Source: Pardosa pseudoannulata
Lineage: Eukaryota; Arthropoda; Arachnida; Araneae; Lycosidae
Length of the DNA: 64,000 nucleotides
Assembly: GCA_032207245.1 (NCBI GenBank)
Contig: CM063499.1
Location: 76,778,595-76,842,594 of the forward strand
Direction: 5' to 3'
Shown here: positions 24,453 to 36,612 of the stretch, piece by piece
How positions within the stretch are numbered: position 1 is the first letter of the stretch
Layout: each line of letters opens with the position of its first letter
Position numbers and translations under genes: made by a program
The notes under the pieces: model-generated
Told to the model about the DNA's origin: nothing
Databases searched by the model: none
The model's input: only the letters and a program-made list of their open reading frames with translations

Positions 24453-25650
24453 GAAAAATCAAGAAATGCCTCTGCAAGCGAATTTCCTTTCTAAACGGAA
24501 GCGGCTGCATACTTCTCCCATTTGTGCATAGCTCTGGACTCCCATTCATCTATTTTTTGTACTCTGAGACACGTGATTTATTACGGCGCCTTAACTGCGT
24601 GGAGAGACAGTTGCTTCGGCCTGACCAGGGGTTGTAGTGTCTCGTTACGCGTGATTTGCCGATGTATGATAAGAAAAAAAAGTACGCATTGGCCTGTAAT
24701 GTGACAAAGGAGTGGGAGGGATGGGGATGATATCAGAATGCCCTTGACCGATCCGGTGATAGTGTGTATATATCGTTGTGAGAAGCGAAACCGTTGAAGA
24801 TACGAACGTAGAAAAACATAATCATTAGGGCAGAGTACACTGCACCGGAAGTATCGAATATTTCAATCGTAGCAGTACAATTCGATCAGTCATCTGTTTT
24901 TTTTTTTTTTTTTTCTCTTGTGTTAATGAGGCAAAATCAGGTAGGCTTCTCTCTCACCCGTATATTTCGTCTTCTAGACCCCCTCCCCCCCACATTCGTT
25001 TCCGAGAATCTGATAAGGGTTGTAAAAATAACCCGGGTTTTTGTATTAAAATCGCAGCTTTTGAAAGTTTTGTGGGGAGTATAAAATCCGGGGGATTTGT
25101 GGGAATTTTTTTTCTCAAACTAACAATATTAATATGTAACATGCGTATGTATGTTTTTATCTTTTGTTATGCTTGAAGATACACAGTTTAGAAAGCACCA
25201 GAAACATTAATTCGTCTCGTATACGAAAGGAGCGATTTCACTCTTATCAGTCCCGCGTCGCCTCCACGCGATGATCTCCGGTTGATATTGAGAGACCAGC
25301 GTTGCGTATGGAGTATCGGAGATCGGAACGTTTTATTTTAATTTTTAAATGCTAGATTTAATTATTAGATGCCGTTGCAGATATCCATAAGATTTTTGCT
25401 TAAAATGTAAGGAACACAAATCAATGCAAACATCAACATGGGTGAAGAGGGGGATCGCCTGGTATAAAATACAAGTTTGCATAATATACAAGTAAACGTT
25501 ATTAAGTGTATACCCGTGCAACCCCGCATATGGAAAGCTATTATTTGCCTATACTTGTCGGAAAGAAACTATATTTGAATTTTAAATATAGAAACAGAAA
25601 AGCAGGGCACTTTGGGGGTGTACTAATAAATTTTAGAATTAATACAGATT
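24453..25650. other. CpG-rich block downstream of the zinc-finger gene, unit 1
   Basis: A stretch richer in GC and CpG than its surroundings (for example CCCGCGTCGCCTCCACGCG near 25247), collinear with 45386-46522 and 50187-50330. No ORF is conserved across the two copies. It may be a promoter or an unrecognised transposon. GTATA at 25508-25512 is the empty counterpart of the hAT-B insertion in unit 2. Confidence 0.5.
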
Positions 25651-25831
25651 TTATTATAATTTAATTATTATTTAAAAGTTATCATAACTGATCTAGCTCA
25701 CTTAAAATATTAAGGGAGAAATTTGTTAAGTATGGAAGAACTGGTTTTAGAATGGTAAAGCAGCAGTAACAGTGATTATGTGATAACAATACCATAACAA
25801 ATATTAGGCCGCCCAAAGAGCAACGCAATAC

Positions 25832-25938
25832 CAATTCGGCCGATCGATGGCTAAATGGGTAGGGCACTGCTCTTCGGCACAGAAGTTCGTAGGTTTGAAT
25901 TCCACTGCTGGCATGGATGTTCACAGCCGTTCGAAAAT
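25832..25938 (+). repeat. Truncated SINE
   Basis: Contains GGCCGATCGATGGCTAAATG, CTGCTCTTCGGCACAG, the altered B box GGTTTGAATTCC and CAGCCGTTCGAAAAT, then stops. The unit 2 copy is 50531-50625. Confidence 0.7.
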
Positions 25939-26104
25939 TCATACTTTAAAGGAAAAGAGGAAATTTTTACTGTTAAGAGTTACTAGGAGTTGCAGTAAAT
26001 AAGATATTTTTATTTTGAGGCATTAAATTTTGAGATTTATATAGAAATATTAATGATTATCATTGATTGTGAAGCACTAAATATTTTGGCAAACTCATTG
26101 CATC

Positions 26105-26501
26105 TATTTTTACTTGTCATTTGGCTGAAGTTACTGAGTTTGGTACTGATGTATTATCCCATTGACCATATTGCCAAGTAAAACTTGTTCGTCAAGGAAA
26201 CTCAAAACAAGCAAGCTTAATAGGTACGTAAATGTATAAGTATATTATTCTGGTTTTTTCTTAAATTATCGATTAAATTTCTATTAATATAGTAATAATT
26301 ATTTAATAAAAATTATTTAAGATTTTTGTACAAAATATAAGCTTATCTTTAGGGCTATTATATATAAACATAGGGTTATCATGTTTGGCCATTATTCATG
26401 GTCACCTAAGTACTCTGAATACAAATTGGAAATGTTTTAATTGCATTCAGAAAATTGCTATATGATTAAACTAAGGTATGTAGGTACTACAATAATTTAT
26501 A

Positions 26502-26539
<38 letters not shown>

Positions 26540-26700
26540 TTTATAAATATTTATAAATTTTTTTTTATCGTAAATTCTTGTAATTTCTCTAAAAGCATAC
26601 ATTTAATTTGTATGTACATCAGAATTTTTATTCATATATACTTTAACAAAATATTTTTAAAGTCATGGATTTGAAAAATTGTATTTTGGCAGATACCCTG
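26105..26700. mobile_element. hAT-C copy truncated at its left end
   Basis: Interior and right terminus (GGCAGATACCCTG ending at 26700) are present; the left terminus is missing. It contains a (TA)n tract at about 26498-26536. Counterpart in unit 2 is 50770-51416, with a longer (TA)n at 51190-51253. Confidence 0.7.
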
Positions 26701-26929
26701 TAAAAAAGAAATGACAACTTTCCTCTCCTTTCTCCCTATTGGCTGACAGAAGATAAATGGTCACTACTGGAACCTTGATCAACTCAACTTGGCAGAAAAA
26801 TGGAATTAAAACACTACCTCACCATGCAGATTGTTGCCAAATTCTCCAAAATTAAAAGATTGTTGATTTTCAACATTAAAAATCATTATATACTTTAGTC
26901 TATTAGAAAACTAGTTTTATTTAATAATA
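26701..26929. other. Spacer partly deleted in unit 2
   Basis: Unit 1 has about 175 bases between GACAGAAGATAAATGG and the SINE start; unit 2 joins GACAGAAGATA directly to the SINE at 51475. No gene seen. Confidence 0.5.
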
Positions 26930-27096
26930 GCCGAACGGTGACCGACTGGTAGAGCGCTGCTCTTCGGTACCGGAGTTTGTGGGTACGAATCCCTCTGAGG
27001 ACTTGGATGTTCGTAGCCGTTCGGACTCACTTTTAAGCAATAGGTCCCTCTTTCATTAGCCCTCGTGTAGAAAGAGTAGACCATAGCGCTCCAAAC
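26930..27096 (+). repeat. SINE copy, unit 1
   Basis: GCCGAACGGTGACCGACTGG, GAGCGCTGCTCTTCGGTACC, a B box with one change (GGGTACGAATCCC), TTCGTAGCCGTTCGGACTC, TTCATTAGCCCTCGTGTAG and an AGCGCTCCAAAC end. Counterpart 51475-51635. The overlapping minus-strand ORF at 26917-27234 is not a gene. Confidence 0.8.
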
Positions 27097-27307
27097 GGAA
27101 TTTTTATGCTCTAAAAAGAAAACTTTAAAAATGTACCGTAGTTCACGTTTATGCATTCGAAAGCAAGATGTTTGTGTTGTCATGAGTTGGGTATGTTTTT
27201 TTAGTAATCCTAGTGTGAGTTTAAATGCTGTCATTTCCAGAAGGACGTGCCCTTATAATCTATTTCAGAAACTAGAAAAAGAAAAAAAAAAGCTAGTTTT
27301 ACACGTA

Positions 27308-28398
27308 CAGGGTTCCCACGGTCCTTAAAAGTCTTTAAGAACTCCTTAATTTCAGCTTTCGTTTTTAAGGGCCCTTAAAACTACATAATTTTTGTCAAAG
27401 GTCCTTAAAAACTCCTTAATTTTTAAATTAGAATGCAATCAGTTTCTCCATTGACGCGATCCGCTTCCTTCACTTCCTATCAGTTTTAGCCGTGTTCTCC
27501 TAACTTTCTAGTTTTGTAAGTTAGGAGTTATTTTTGCCCAAAATCGGTTCTAAGAATGGCAGTACAGGTGATAAGTACTGTTCAAAGAATATGTATATTA
27601 AGAATATATAAAATATTTGTTAATGTTCATAACTTTCTTTTACATATTCTAACCAAAAGTGCAGTATTAATAATAAAAAAAATCTTCAAATACATATGGT
27701 TTCAGTGTATTACTGTAGTAATTCAGAATTCCTTTCCTTGATATTCTTAAAAAATTATGAAAATACTTTTAATTTATTAATACTTTTTATGGTTATGAGC
27801 TAGAAAAGTTATTTGACAAATAAATAATCTTTTGTATTCTTAAAAGGTTTAAAGTATAATGTCAGCTGCCCTTTCCTAATGGCTAACAGTCATGCAGATT
27901 TTAATTAAATGAAGCATGGAGGATGGGGGTTTGTAGATACTTCAGTTACTTATGGAAGTTTAATTTTCTTAGGATTGAGTATAATAGAAACGTCCACAAC
28001 TTTCTTCTTTCCCAGGCAACTTTGGGTATAATCAGCGAGTATATATATATATATATATAATTTTTAAACCCTTAGAAAGTATTTTTTATAATGTATTTTA
28101 TTCACAATTTATTTCTAGTTTGATCACTAAAAAAGTTTGAGATGTACTTTTTTCAAAATTAGTTTTTGTCAATTAGATTTATCTTATTGCTAATTTTTAG
28201 GCATTTTTAAAAACTTAATTCAGAAATGTAGGGCATTTATTGAACATGCCTTCTATGGTTCATAATCATTAAAATATGTTTCTCATGAGATTGGGTTTTT
28301 GTCGTTATGCTGTTTATTTCAAGTAGGTCCTTATAAAAGATTACTTTCGCCCTTAGAAAGTCCTTAATTTTTGTTCTACAAAAACAGCGGGAACCCTG
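27308..28398. mobile_element. hAT-A element, unit 2 copy
   Basis: Termini CAGGGTTCCCACGG and AGCGGGAACCCTG are better preserved than in the 1384-2523 copy. CCTTAAAAACTCCTTAATTT lies near both ends. Non-autonomous, with no transposase. The left flank keeps a 65-bp stump of the unit 1 sequence at 845-913, so about 460 bases were lost here relative to unit 1. Confidence 0.78.
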
Positions 28399-29640
28399 TG
28401 TTTGGCCGCGAGACTCTGCAGGTATACCGCAGTGGTGGTCGGTAGACCGCAAGTACTGAACCGTTCCACTTTGTGGACCCCCTCTGTAGTAGTAAAACAG
28501 TAGACCATCATGCTCCTAACAAACCAAATATTTTTATAACATAATAGTTTTCTGCTTTTTAAAATTAGGTTCTTTAGTCTTTTATTATTGTTAATCAGTT
28601 GCCTCACCAATGACGACGAATGACTGATGCGTCTGAGAACTAACTCTACAGTCTGCCTTTTGGCGAATGAGACTCCGAAGGGCTCCCATAGCATCAGCGG
28701 GATTCGAACCCATAAACGTTACCATTCGGTCACTATAGTATAAAAAATTCAGGTTTAATGCCATGTTATACGTAACTAATCTTATTTTTATTCTTAGAAT
28801 CTGATTGAAAACCCATAAAGTAAGGATTGTTTTCTACCTAAGAAAGTGGAATTGTGGCAAGTCTGTAGCATGTAATAACTCTGTATATACTTTTGAAATA
28901 AATTCTCTTTAAGAAATTATGCAGCATTGATTTTTGCATATTTCTTCAAACGGTGTATTGTTTTCTAGTTCCCAGTTAAATGAGACATTCTGAATTGATG
29001 ACCATATTAGATTTCTTTGTAATTACAGCAAACATTATTTAGTCTACATAGATTGCCAACTTAATTCACGAGATATAGGATTATTAAATACTTTATTACA
29101 AATATTACCGATGACAGCTAAAGCGTTCACCCTGTAAAACATGCATGAGAATAGAGTTATTGCCTTCATTCTTCTAGCACTGTTAGTATTCCAGCACCCG
29201 AAATTCAGTTTCTCAAACGGCAACATGATCACATAGAAACTGCAACCAGCTCTCCCTTCCAAATAACCTTTCTTTTATAAGTTTTTATGATAAAGGCTCT
29301 CTAGCGGATAATGCGAAATCTGATAACTAACGCCACCAATCGGTGGCATGGTAAAAAATGTTGTAAACGCTTAACACTTATAGAAAGTGAGGTAACTGGA
29401 CGTAGATGGACATTCTAGATACTTTTTCTTATATAATTTTAAAAGCCCTCTAACTGCTAAAAAGAATGACCGACAACAACGTCATCTATCGCCAGGTAGC
29501 ATTTCTTTTATAGTTTTTCTGTGTCTAGAACCCCTCTAGTGGCAAAAAAAAAAAACCGACAACACCATCTATCGTCCATATGGTTAAAAAAAATTGTAGA
29601 AGCGAGGTAACTGGGTATGGGATTTGTACCCAACCCGCCT
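28399..29640. repeat. Block I repeat, third copy
   Basis: Near-collinear with 2524-3730. It includes the minus-strand tRNA-like box (about 28700) and degenerate satellite monomers at 29300-29640. Minus ORFs at 28353-28694 and 29044-29262 also occur in unit 1 but change length through indels, as expected for noncoding repeat. Confidence 0.75.
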
Positions 29641-29919
29641 TTCCAAGTCCAAGTAGTGATTGTAAAACGGGGTGCCTAGGCCGAAGGCCGAATCCCCGGT
29701 TGGAAGATATTCGATTCTTTACTAGGTGTCCATCTTTGAATTGCAACAACATTTATATAATGAGAAAAAATATTAGGAATAAGGGCCCTAACAGTTAAAA
29801 ATAAGATTTAAGATTAAAATGACTTGTGCGTATAATTAAGGAAAAGATTTCTAGGAGGAGAGAGGAAGTTTAGAAAGGGGATAGAGAATTTTTCTAGCGA
29901 TGTAAGCATCATTTTCTAA

Positions 29920-29965
<46 letters not shown>

Positions 29966-30105
29966 AAAAAACAGGAAGAGAAAAGATTAAGATACGCTAT
30001 GCACAAGCGAGAGGTAAATTTTACATGGATTGAAACTCTGCATTGGGGACCAATGGAATTCATCCTATAACTTATCCAATGGAATTCATTTCTAACTCGC
30101 CTTTC
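29641..30105. other. Insertion splitting a satellite monomer
   Basis: A monomer reads TGGGTATGGGATTTGTACCC and CCGCCTTTCCA, breaks off, and resumes at AGGTAGCATTGCTTTTA after about 460 bases. The insert contains GGCCGAAGGCCGAATCCCCGG-like GC-rich sequence near 29682 and a (TA)n at 29922-29960. No terminal repeat or gene was recognised. Confidence 0.45.
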
Positions 30106-30260
30106 CTTCTAGGTAGCATTGCTTTTATATATTTTATAGTATTTAGAAGCCCTCTGGCGGCCAAAAAGAAAACTGACAACAACGCCATCTATCGTCCATA
30201 TTTTAAAAAAATTGTAGAAACAAGTTTAGCATTTATTGAAGCAAGAAAACTGGGTATGGG
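30106..30260. repeat. Satellite monomer fragment
   Basis: Contains AGAAGCCCTCTGGCGGCCAA and AACGCCATCTATCGTCC, the two conserved motifs of the array at 55390-57400. Confidence 0.75.
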
Positions 30261-30467
30261 ATAGTCTGCGCCCTCTGTTGGATTTTTAGTCACACTATAG
30301 AAGAGCATTCGAATCAAATTGTATACATATATAGGAGAACCCAATTGACTTTAAGCGAAACTAATTAATCGACCAGAACGGTAGTCCTACGTTATCACGA
30401 TCAAGAGGGATATTTTATTGACTTCGTATGTTATTACCACATGGAAACTCGACAAAGTTAGCTATAA

Positions 30468-30640
30468 GGCGATTTCACGCAGTAGGGCAAATTCTCAAAT
30501 TATGAGAATTCTGGCTTTAGTTTCAAACGGAAGGGCAGTTTATATCTTGTCTATTGGCTCTTGTAAACATGAAAATGAATGGAAAGGGCATTACAGTAGT
30601 TTGTGACGTTGCGACCAACTGCCTTATTCTATTGGTTGAC
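30468..30640. repeat. 165-bp dispersed repeat with CCAAT-type boxes (copy 2 of 4)
   Basis: GGCGATTTCACGCAGTAGGG, TTGTCTATTGGCTCTTG, TTGTGACGTTGCG and TTCTATTGGTTGAC are present. Both ATTGG boxes are intact. Confidence 0.75.
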
Positions 30641-31033
30641 TCTTTTAAATCAGTTTTCAGTTGGTAAGATAGCATACACAGAAGATAAAAATGGAGATAA
30701 TAGATATATGAAGTATCGTCTTGGCAACGAGGGAGCAACACCTTCATATATCCACGGTAGTAATTTGTTCAATATGTGGGACACATTAAGATACAGATTT
30801 CAGTTGACTTACAACAAAAAAAAAAACTTAAATATTCTATTATAATTGTAAAAGTTTTTTTTTTTTTTTTTTTTTTTTTTCAAAAAAGTGCTGAAAATAT
30901 AAGTGCTTAAAAAAGTTAAAATAAATCAAACACAAAGAGCCTTAGTTTCAAAACTCCGGACAAAACATCAACATCGATGAGACTATTGCAGTAGGTACAA
31001 TAAAGATATAGAAAACTGTTGTAACTCTAGGTC

Positions 31034-31253
31034 TTACGAAATATTCTCTGGGACCGATAGTCCGGCAGATTTGCTGTTTCTTTGTACAAGTTTCCAAAAA
31101 TGCAATGTTCTCATAGCAAGATTCCGGATGACTGCTCTAACTGGATCCATTTCAGTACCACGATGTACCAATTCATTGATATAGTACCCTGCATATGGAC
31201 CGAAGTGTTTTGTTTTGTACTGTTTGCCTCCGATTCCCAAACTGAGACTGCAG
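31034..31253 (-). other. Unrecognised conserved ORF or exon, unit 2 copy
   Basis: Minus-strand frame from MGIGGKQYKTKHFGPYAGYY through NELVHRGTEMD, AVIRNLAMRTLHFWKLVQ. The paralogue at 58345-58566 keeps the frame with only two substitutions in that stretch. Reading 5' to 3' on the minus strand, the frame is preceded by TTTTGCCTGCAG, an acceptor-like sequence, and ends near ATATTTCGTAAG, a donor-like sequence, so it could be an internal exon. The two copies diverge by an indel just after LVQ. I do not recognise the family. It could be a host exon fragment carried by the duplication, or part of an unknown mobile element. Confidence 0.35.
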
Positions 31254-31274
31254 GCAAAAGTATGAGCCTCAGTT

Positions 31275-31375
31275 TGGGTTGGTCTGGAGAGCTACGGTTA
31301 ACCGTTCAGCACTTCAGGGCGAATGAGACGGACCTACTACTTAAAGCCAATTCCGAACGCCTACAACATAAATGC
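31275..31375 (-). repeat. SINE 3' fragment
   Basis: On the minus strand it reads GCGTTCGGAATTGGCTTTAA, GTAGGTCC, CTCATTCGCCCT and ends AGCTCTCCAGACCAACCC, matching the SINE body and tail. Counterpart 58604-58704. Confidence 0.7.
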
Positions 31376-32170
31376 GTCTATTGCGGTACAAGAAGTATGC
31401 TAGATCTTAATTGAAGATCATAGCCATTCTTATTGATATAGAAAGTTAAAACAATGGTATCGGATCTATAGAGATATGAAAATTCGGAAATACATGTATT
31501 TGGAAAATCCACATAACTTTTATTCCGTTTCAGAAACATTTAATAATTATAAACGCACCTTAAAAACAAAGTATTGAAATTTCAGTCTTAAAATACTCTG
31601 TATTTACCTTCAGGATTATTGAAACACAACCGAAAAGAAATTTATTATATATGTGCGTTTGGAGTAGACACATACGCTAGTAAATTTCCATTAGTTACAG
31701 GACATATCCCAAATAATTTCATAAACTAGAATATGTACAAAATACCATATTTTAAATGCATATCAAATTCAGAAACACTAACGGTTATGAAAATGTAGAA
31801 TTTCTAATGAACATGTTCATTATTTTTCATAGTAAAATAAAAGAAATAAATAAAAAAAAAGTAATTTTTAAATAATCATCTCTGACGATTTAAAAAGTTC
31901 TTCAGAAAGATTCCCTGCAATTAAAGACAGTTTTGATTTATCTATTTCCATATCCATGGTAGATGTATTGCGCAGTATTACATTCTCAGTCAGACAAACT
32001 TAACTAATAAAATTTTAACACACTTTTCTAAAGCACAACAATTCATATCGACCAATCTCTGAAAGGAGCAACACTTTTCAATCGGAACACATTCTGCGAG
32101 AGAAGTAGCAGTAATAGTTCTTTATAGTCTAGTAAAAGTAGTTCTTGACAATAGTTGTAATTTTATAAAA

Positions 32171-32530
32171 GGCATAGTCTTAGTGTTGTCTTTCTAAATA
32201 TGAAACCGACAGATTTAATCTTTTAATGCTCTAGTCACTTCTGCCGATCACATATCGAAGAAGACATAAATCAAATGTATGAATTGTATGCAGTAAAACA
32301 AATAAGGAGTTTGACACAGACTGCCATGGGAGTTACCGGTGATTGGAGAGGCAGCAAATAATAAAAGTACATATAGTAAATATAGATACGGATAAATTTT
32401 TCACTACCTTTATTATAATGGTTAATACAATGTAGAACATACAAAAGTTATTTTATTTGTACATGAAAAATACATTTTATCAGTAAATATTGCGATGAGA
32501 CAGATTGAAACATTCAAGGCAAAAAAAAAA
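32171..32530. other. Spacer, nothing recognised
   Basis: AT-rich DNA between blocks II and III, present only in unit 2. No ORF or repeat is supported. Confidence 0.5.
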
Positions 32531-33075
32531 AGCGAATCAACGCAATAGGAACAATATGTCACCACATTTTAGACAGATTCTTTGCTCTCGTTCTTCATTG
32601 CTGCTTTGAATGCTAAAGAATGAGTGTGATCAAAGCACAATTCTTTGGGGGGAAAAAAAGACAACGGTAACAACTGTGGGAAGCACTGGTGACCCCCACC
32701 ACGAAAACTGCTTCAAGCCTGATTTTTATAATTCATTTTATCTGCTGCAAATAATATTTTAGCATATTGATAAGCTTACTGGCCTATTCTTTCGCACTAG
32801 CGTGTAGTTAACATGAGAAAGAAGTTAACTATTGTCATAATAAATAATAAATTAAAACTCTAAGCATCTCCAACTGAACTAAACGTAACAGAGGGGGAGG
32901 GGGGAACAACCTGTTAAACACATCTTCCAACTGAACTCATGTTTGGGAAAAACATAACATGACCAACAAGACCTACAAGATGCAAGTTCAACTGGATTCT
33001 CTGGGCCGAGGCAACACCTAAAGAGAGAAGAACTGAGTACAGTTTACCAGAAAATGTGATGACGTAGTGAGGGAC
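32531..33075. repeat. Block III, unit 2 copy
   Basis: Collinear with 3731-3763 plus 4687-5232. It carries the uninterrupted target site of the 923-bp transposon (CACC at 32560-32563). Confidence 0.8.
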
Positions 33076-33549
33076 TACTTAAAAATTGGGTACCTCCTGC
33101 TAGTTTTGGCGATTTTTTTTGGCGCCAATCGCACCAACTCCTTCGAGCAGAATTACCGGAAGGCTGACGTTTTCAACGGCAACGGATTTTCGGCGCGACT
33201 AAATTAACTGACTTATTTTATTGTGAAATAATATACTAATTTTACAATTAATGGCAAAAATGTTGAAAATTGCGTAAAATGATATTTATATTAATACAAA
33301 TTTTGTTTATTCATGTTATTTTTTTAATATTAATTGGTTGTTAATTTTAAACCATTAAAAATTGATTATTTTTGTTTTTTAATATTCTTAAAATATTTCC
33401 TAATTTTAAGCACACAAAACAATTAAAAATAGATAAATTAGAAATAAAAAAATAAAACATACGCAAAGATTCTTTTTAATTTTCAAACAATATTAAAAGG
33501 TTAGTACTTTTTAATTTTTTAAATAAATTTTTGATTTATCAAAAGTTTT
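33076..33549 (+). mobile_element. 474-bp element also found inverted at 53341-53850
   Basis: Begins GGGACTACTTAAAAATTGGG, then TTTTGGCGATTTTTT and GGCGCCAATCGC, followed by AT-rich DNA. The reverse complement of 53341-53850 matches along most of its length. It lies exactly at the unit 2 junction between blocks III and IV, so it is associated with loss of the 5.2-7.5 kb interval. The far end is truncated against the palindrome. No ORF; family unknown. Confidence 0.65.
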
Positions 33550-33597
33550 TAATCGTGATCACGATGGGCCCGGTGTACTCAGGCCTTCTCTGTTAAA

Positions 33598-33760
33598 GGC
33601 GATTTCACGCAGTAGGGCAAATCTCAATTTATGACAATTCTAGCTTTAGTTTCAAACGGAAAGGCAGTTTATTGTTTGTCTATTGGCTGTTGTAAAGCTA
33701 AAAATGTATGGGAAGGGCATTATAGTAGTTCGTGACGTTGCGACAAATTGCTCTATTCCA
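33598..33760. repeat. 165-bp dispersed repeat (copy 3 of 4)
   Basis: GGCGATTTCACGCAGTAGGG, TTGTCTATTGGCTGTTG and TTCGTGACGTTGCGAC are present; the second CCAAT-type box is lost. Confidence 0.75.
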
Positions 33761-35820
33761 TAAACATATCTTTAATATGGCAACACCAAAATACTGTATC
33801 GCGTTTGGTGAGTGGCAACAGCATATGTTGTTCTTCAATTCTAAGCTATGTCCTCAGTCTGAATAAATTTTCCAACCTTCACGATATCCGATTTAATAAA
33901 GTCATTTTACGAATATAGAATTCTAGTTTATGACAGGCTTGCTCAGGTAATCTCAAACTGTAAATTAATGTTGGTTATGTTATGATTGCATATTATATTT
34001 CTCTGTATTACTTTAGTTGTTTGTAGAATACGACGGGATTATTTGCTGAAAACGTTATGTAACTGTTTCTTTAAAAAATTGATTGTTTTAATTACAACAA
34101 AAGTTTTAAGTATTTTAAAGCTAAATAGCCTTAAATACGTAACACTTTTCAAAACACTGGATTAAATTTTTAAAAACATTTAAAGCCTTTTGAAGTAGTT
34201 CTATAATGTGGGATTCAGTAACTGTTTAGGAAATATATTTAAAATAGACTACATACATTAGTTTCAATTTGAAAATTTTTTAATTGGACATTTTTTTATC
34301 TTGAAATCTCATGTACATCGCCTACATTTGATACACAATAGATGTATTTATAAGAAAGTGTAAATTATACATAGTTTAAATAAGCTTAGTAAAAGTTGGT
34401 ATTCTTCAGATAGGTCAGTATATTTAGAATTTAGTCTGTATTTTATGTCATTATGTTTTTTGCATTTGTTTGTATTTTAATTTTGTTTTATTTTTATAAA
34501 ATCATTTTAAAATGATAACATTGTAAGAAACTGAAATGTGTGTAAAAAAAAGCTAGAGAAATTTTTTAAAATGTTTGTGTGTAAGAGAAAGAAATTCAAT
34601 ATTTTTCTGGATATGACAAGCTTTATAATATGGTTTATAGATGTATGTTTTCAGGTTGAATATTTTTCTTATTTTGTTATTTATTAGTAAGTTGCTATAT
34701 AATGTTCTCCCTTATTTTCTGGCAAACCTTGTTCTTCTTTTTGGACTCTTCCCCCCCCCCTTAAAAAGGTGGGGGTGTCAATCAGCACCTTTATTTTAGG
34801 GTATTAGGAGAAATGACATGTGATTTGAATAACTGACCCTTATTGGTTCTTGTAACTAACAATACTAAGACCGCTGAATATGGATTTTCTAGCGTCCATT
34901 TCTGCTGTGCTCTGAAGGTTTGTCCATTTTGCCTGAGCTCTTATATTTTTTTTTCCGTTTTTTAAATTTAATACTGGAGCTCACACCAATACAATTAAGG
35001 GCTTGTGGAGCTCAATTAAGAGATCCCTCCGCACAGTTCGCAAGTGTGAAAATCAATTTGATTCGTATTCTTGTGAATTTATGTGGTGGAAAATGAAAGA
35101 AAATTCGCAAGATGTTTTTCAGGATTTTTTAAATCAGATCAAACGTGTATATCCCTGAACAACTCAGGATACTTAAATTAGGTTAGCATGTTATTTTATA
35201 TTTTATGCTTAATTGTCGAAAAATAACTAGTGATGTTATATTTCACATTTATATCTTTTTATTTACTGCTTTTAGAACTTTATTCAAAATTGTGTCTTAA
35301 CTTAATACAAAATGAAAAAGAAATGTATTTAAAATACATTATTTTATAGTGTATTACATTGTTAAAAGTGATACTCTAAGTAATAAAATAATTTTATTAC
35401 AACCATCTACTGTTATTGTTACAGAAGATCAAGGGGAGCTTTACCTCACTTAGATAAAAAAAAAATCATTTCACTCCCCTTTCTTCAAAATTTAAGCTAA
35501 AAATTTATTATATATTTAAACTTTGTTGTTATATTTCCATTTTAAGCTAATAATTTCTAGAAGTAATTTGTACTGTAATTTATTATTTAATCTTTTGATA
35601 GTTTTAAAATAATTTCATTAAATAGCAACCGTATTTTATAAATATAACTAAATGTTTTATAAGCATAATTGCCTAAATGTAACCAACTAATGCTTATATT
35701 TTGCTTAATTTGCACTTATTACAAAAATTCATTAATGTTTAGTTCAATAAACAGTACAAAATCACCTTTAAATACATTAAAAACTCAAATTTAAATTTGT
35801 ATTCATCTTAACAAAAATTC

Positions 35821-35851
<31 letters not shown>

Positions 35852-35954
35852 GTTCAAAATGTGCCTTGAAATTAAATATAAATTTAATACACAAATTGTA
35901 ATCATTACTTGGCTACAATTTGGCAATCACTTATATAAAAATAGAGCGCCATGG

Positions 35955-36107
35955 CCCCCGGAACTTGGAATTTACCGCCAAATTAGTAGAGTGCTGCTGT
36001 TTAGCATCAGAATAAGAGGGATCAAATCTCACAGTAGCAAGGATGTTCATAGCAATAAGACTTTTTAAAAGCAATAGGTTGTGGACTTATTAATCCTTGT
36101 GTAGCAA
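35955..36107 (+). repeat. Decayed SINE copy, unit 2
   Basis: Paralogue of 10168-10312, with GTAGAGTGCTGCTGTTTAGC and a decayed B box GGATCAAATCTCA. Confidence 0.6.
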
Positions 36108-36612
36108 AAAAAAAAAATAAATAAATAAATAAATAAATCATTGCACTTCAAACTAAATAAAACCAATATCTATATTTTCATGAACTAAAATTGGATCTCC
36201 TGTTTAGTCTATTTTATATAAAAATTTACCATTAGCAAGAAGCTTAAAAAAAAATTATTTTTTAAGAAAAAGATTTCTCCAATTGTAGGTTCAGTTTGGT
36301 TTAGACACACTATCATCACAATTTTTTTTTTTTTTTTTATATACACCTTGTGCATGAGGTTTCTAAGTCGTCTTGCTCTTAAGATGCCTCCCTAGCAAAT
36401 GCTCAATTGGTCCATCTAAATTGGTTTCTATCATTCTCTACCATTCTTCATCATGTCAGTTTTGGTCTACCACACTTTCTTTTTCCGTATAATGTCTCAG
36501 GGATAGTCACTTGGGGGAGTTCATTAGCAGATATTCTTAAAATGTGTCAAATCGATTTCCATCTTTAATTTCTTTTTGTCCAATATCCCTCACTTTCATA
36601 AAAGTAAGAACT

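Larger units (their letters stand above)
30261..32170. repeat. Block II, unit 2 copy
   Basis: Collinear with 57601-59480, starting GCCCTCTGTTGGATTTTTAG. It contains the 165-bp dispersed repeat, the conserved minus-strand ORF, a minus-strand SINE fragment and the microinverted segment. Absent from unit 1, where the satellite joins block III directly at about 3725. Confidence 0.8.
33550..36612. repeat. Block IV, unit 2 copy
   Basis: Collinear with 7540-8441 and 8920-10830. It lacks the SINE found at 8457 and has about 290 extra bases at 34098-34388. It contains copy 3 of the 165-bp repeat (33598-33760) and a decayed SINE (35955-36107). No gene called. Confidence 0.75.

Noticed and set aside
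29525..29798. Overlapping ORFs on both strands (29525-29752 minus, 29580-29798 plus)
   Set aside because: They span a satellite monomer and an insertion; no motif and not kept in the paralogous segments.
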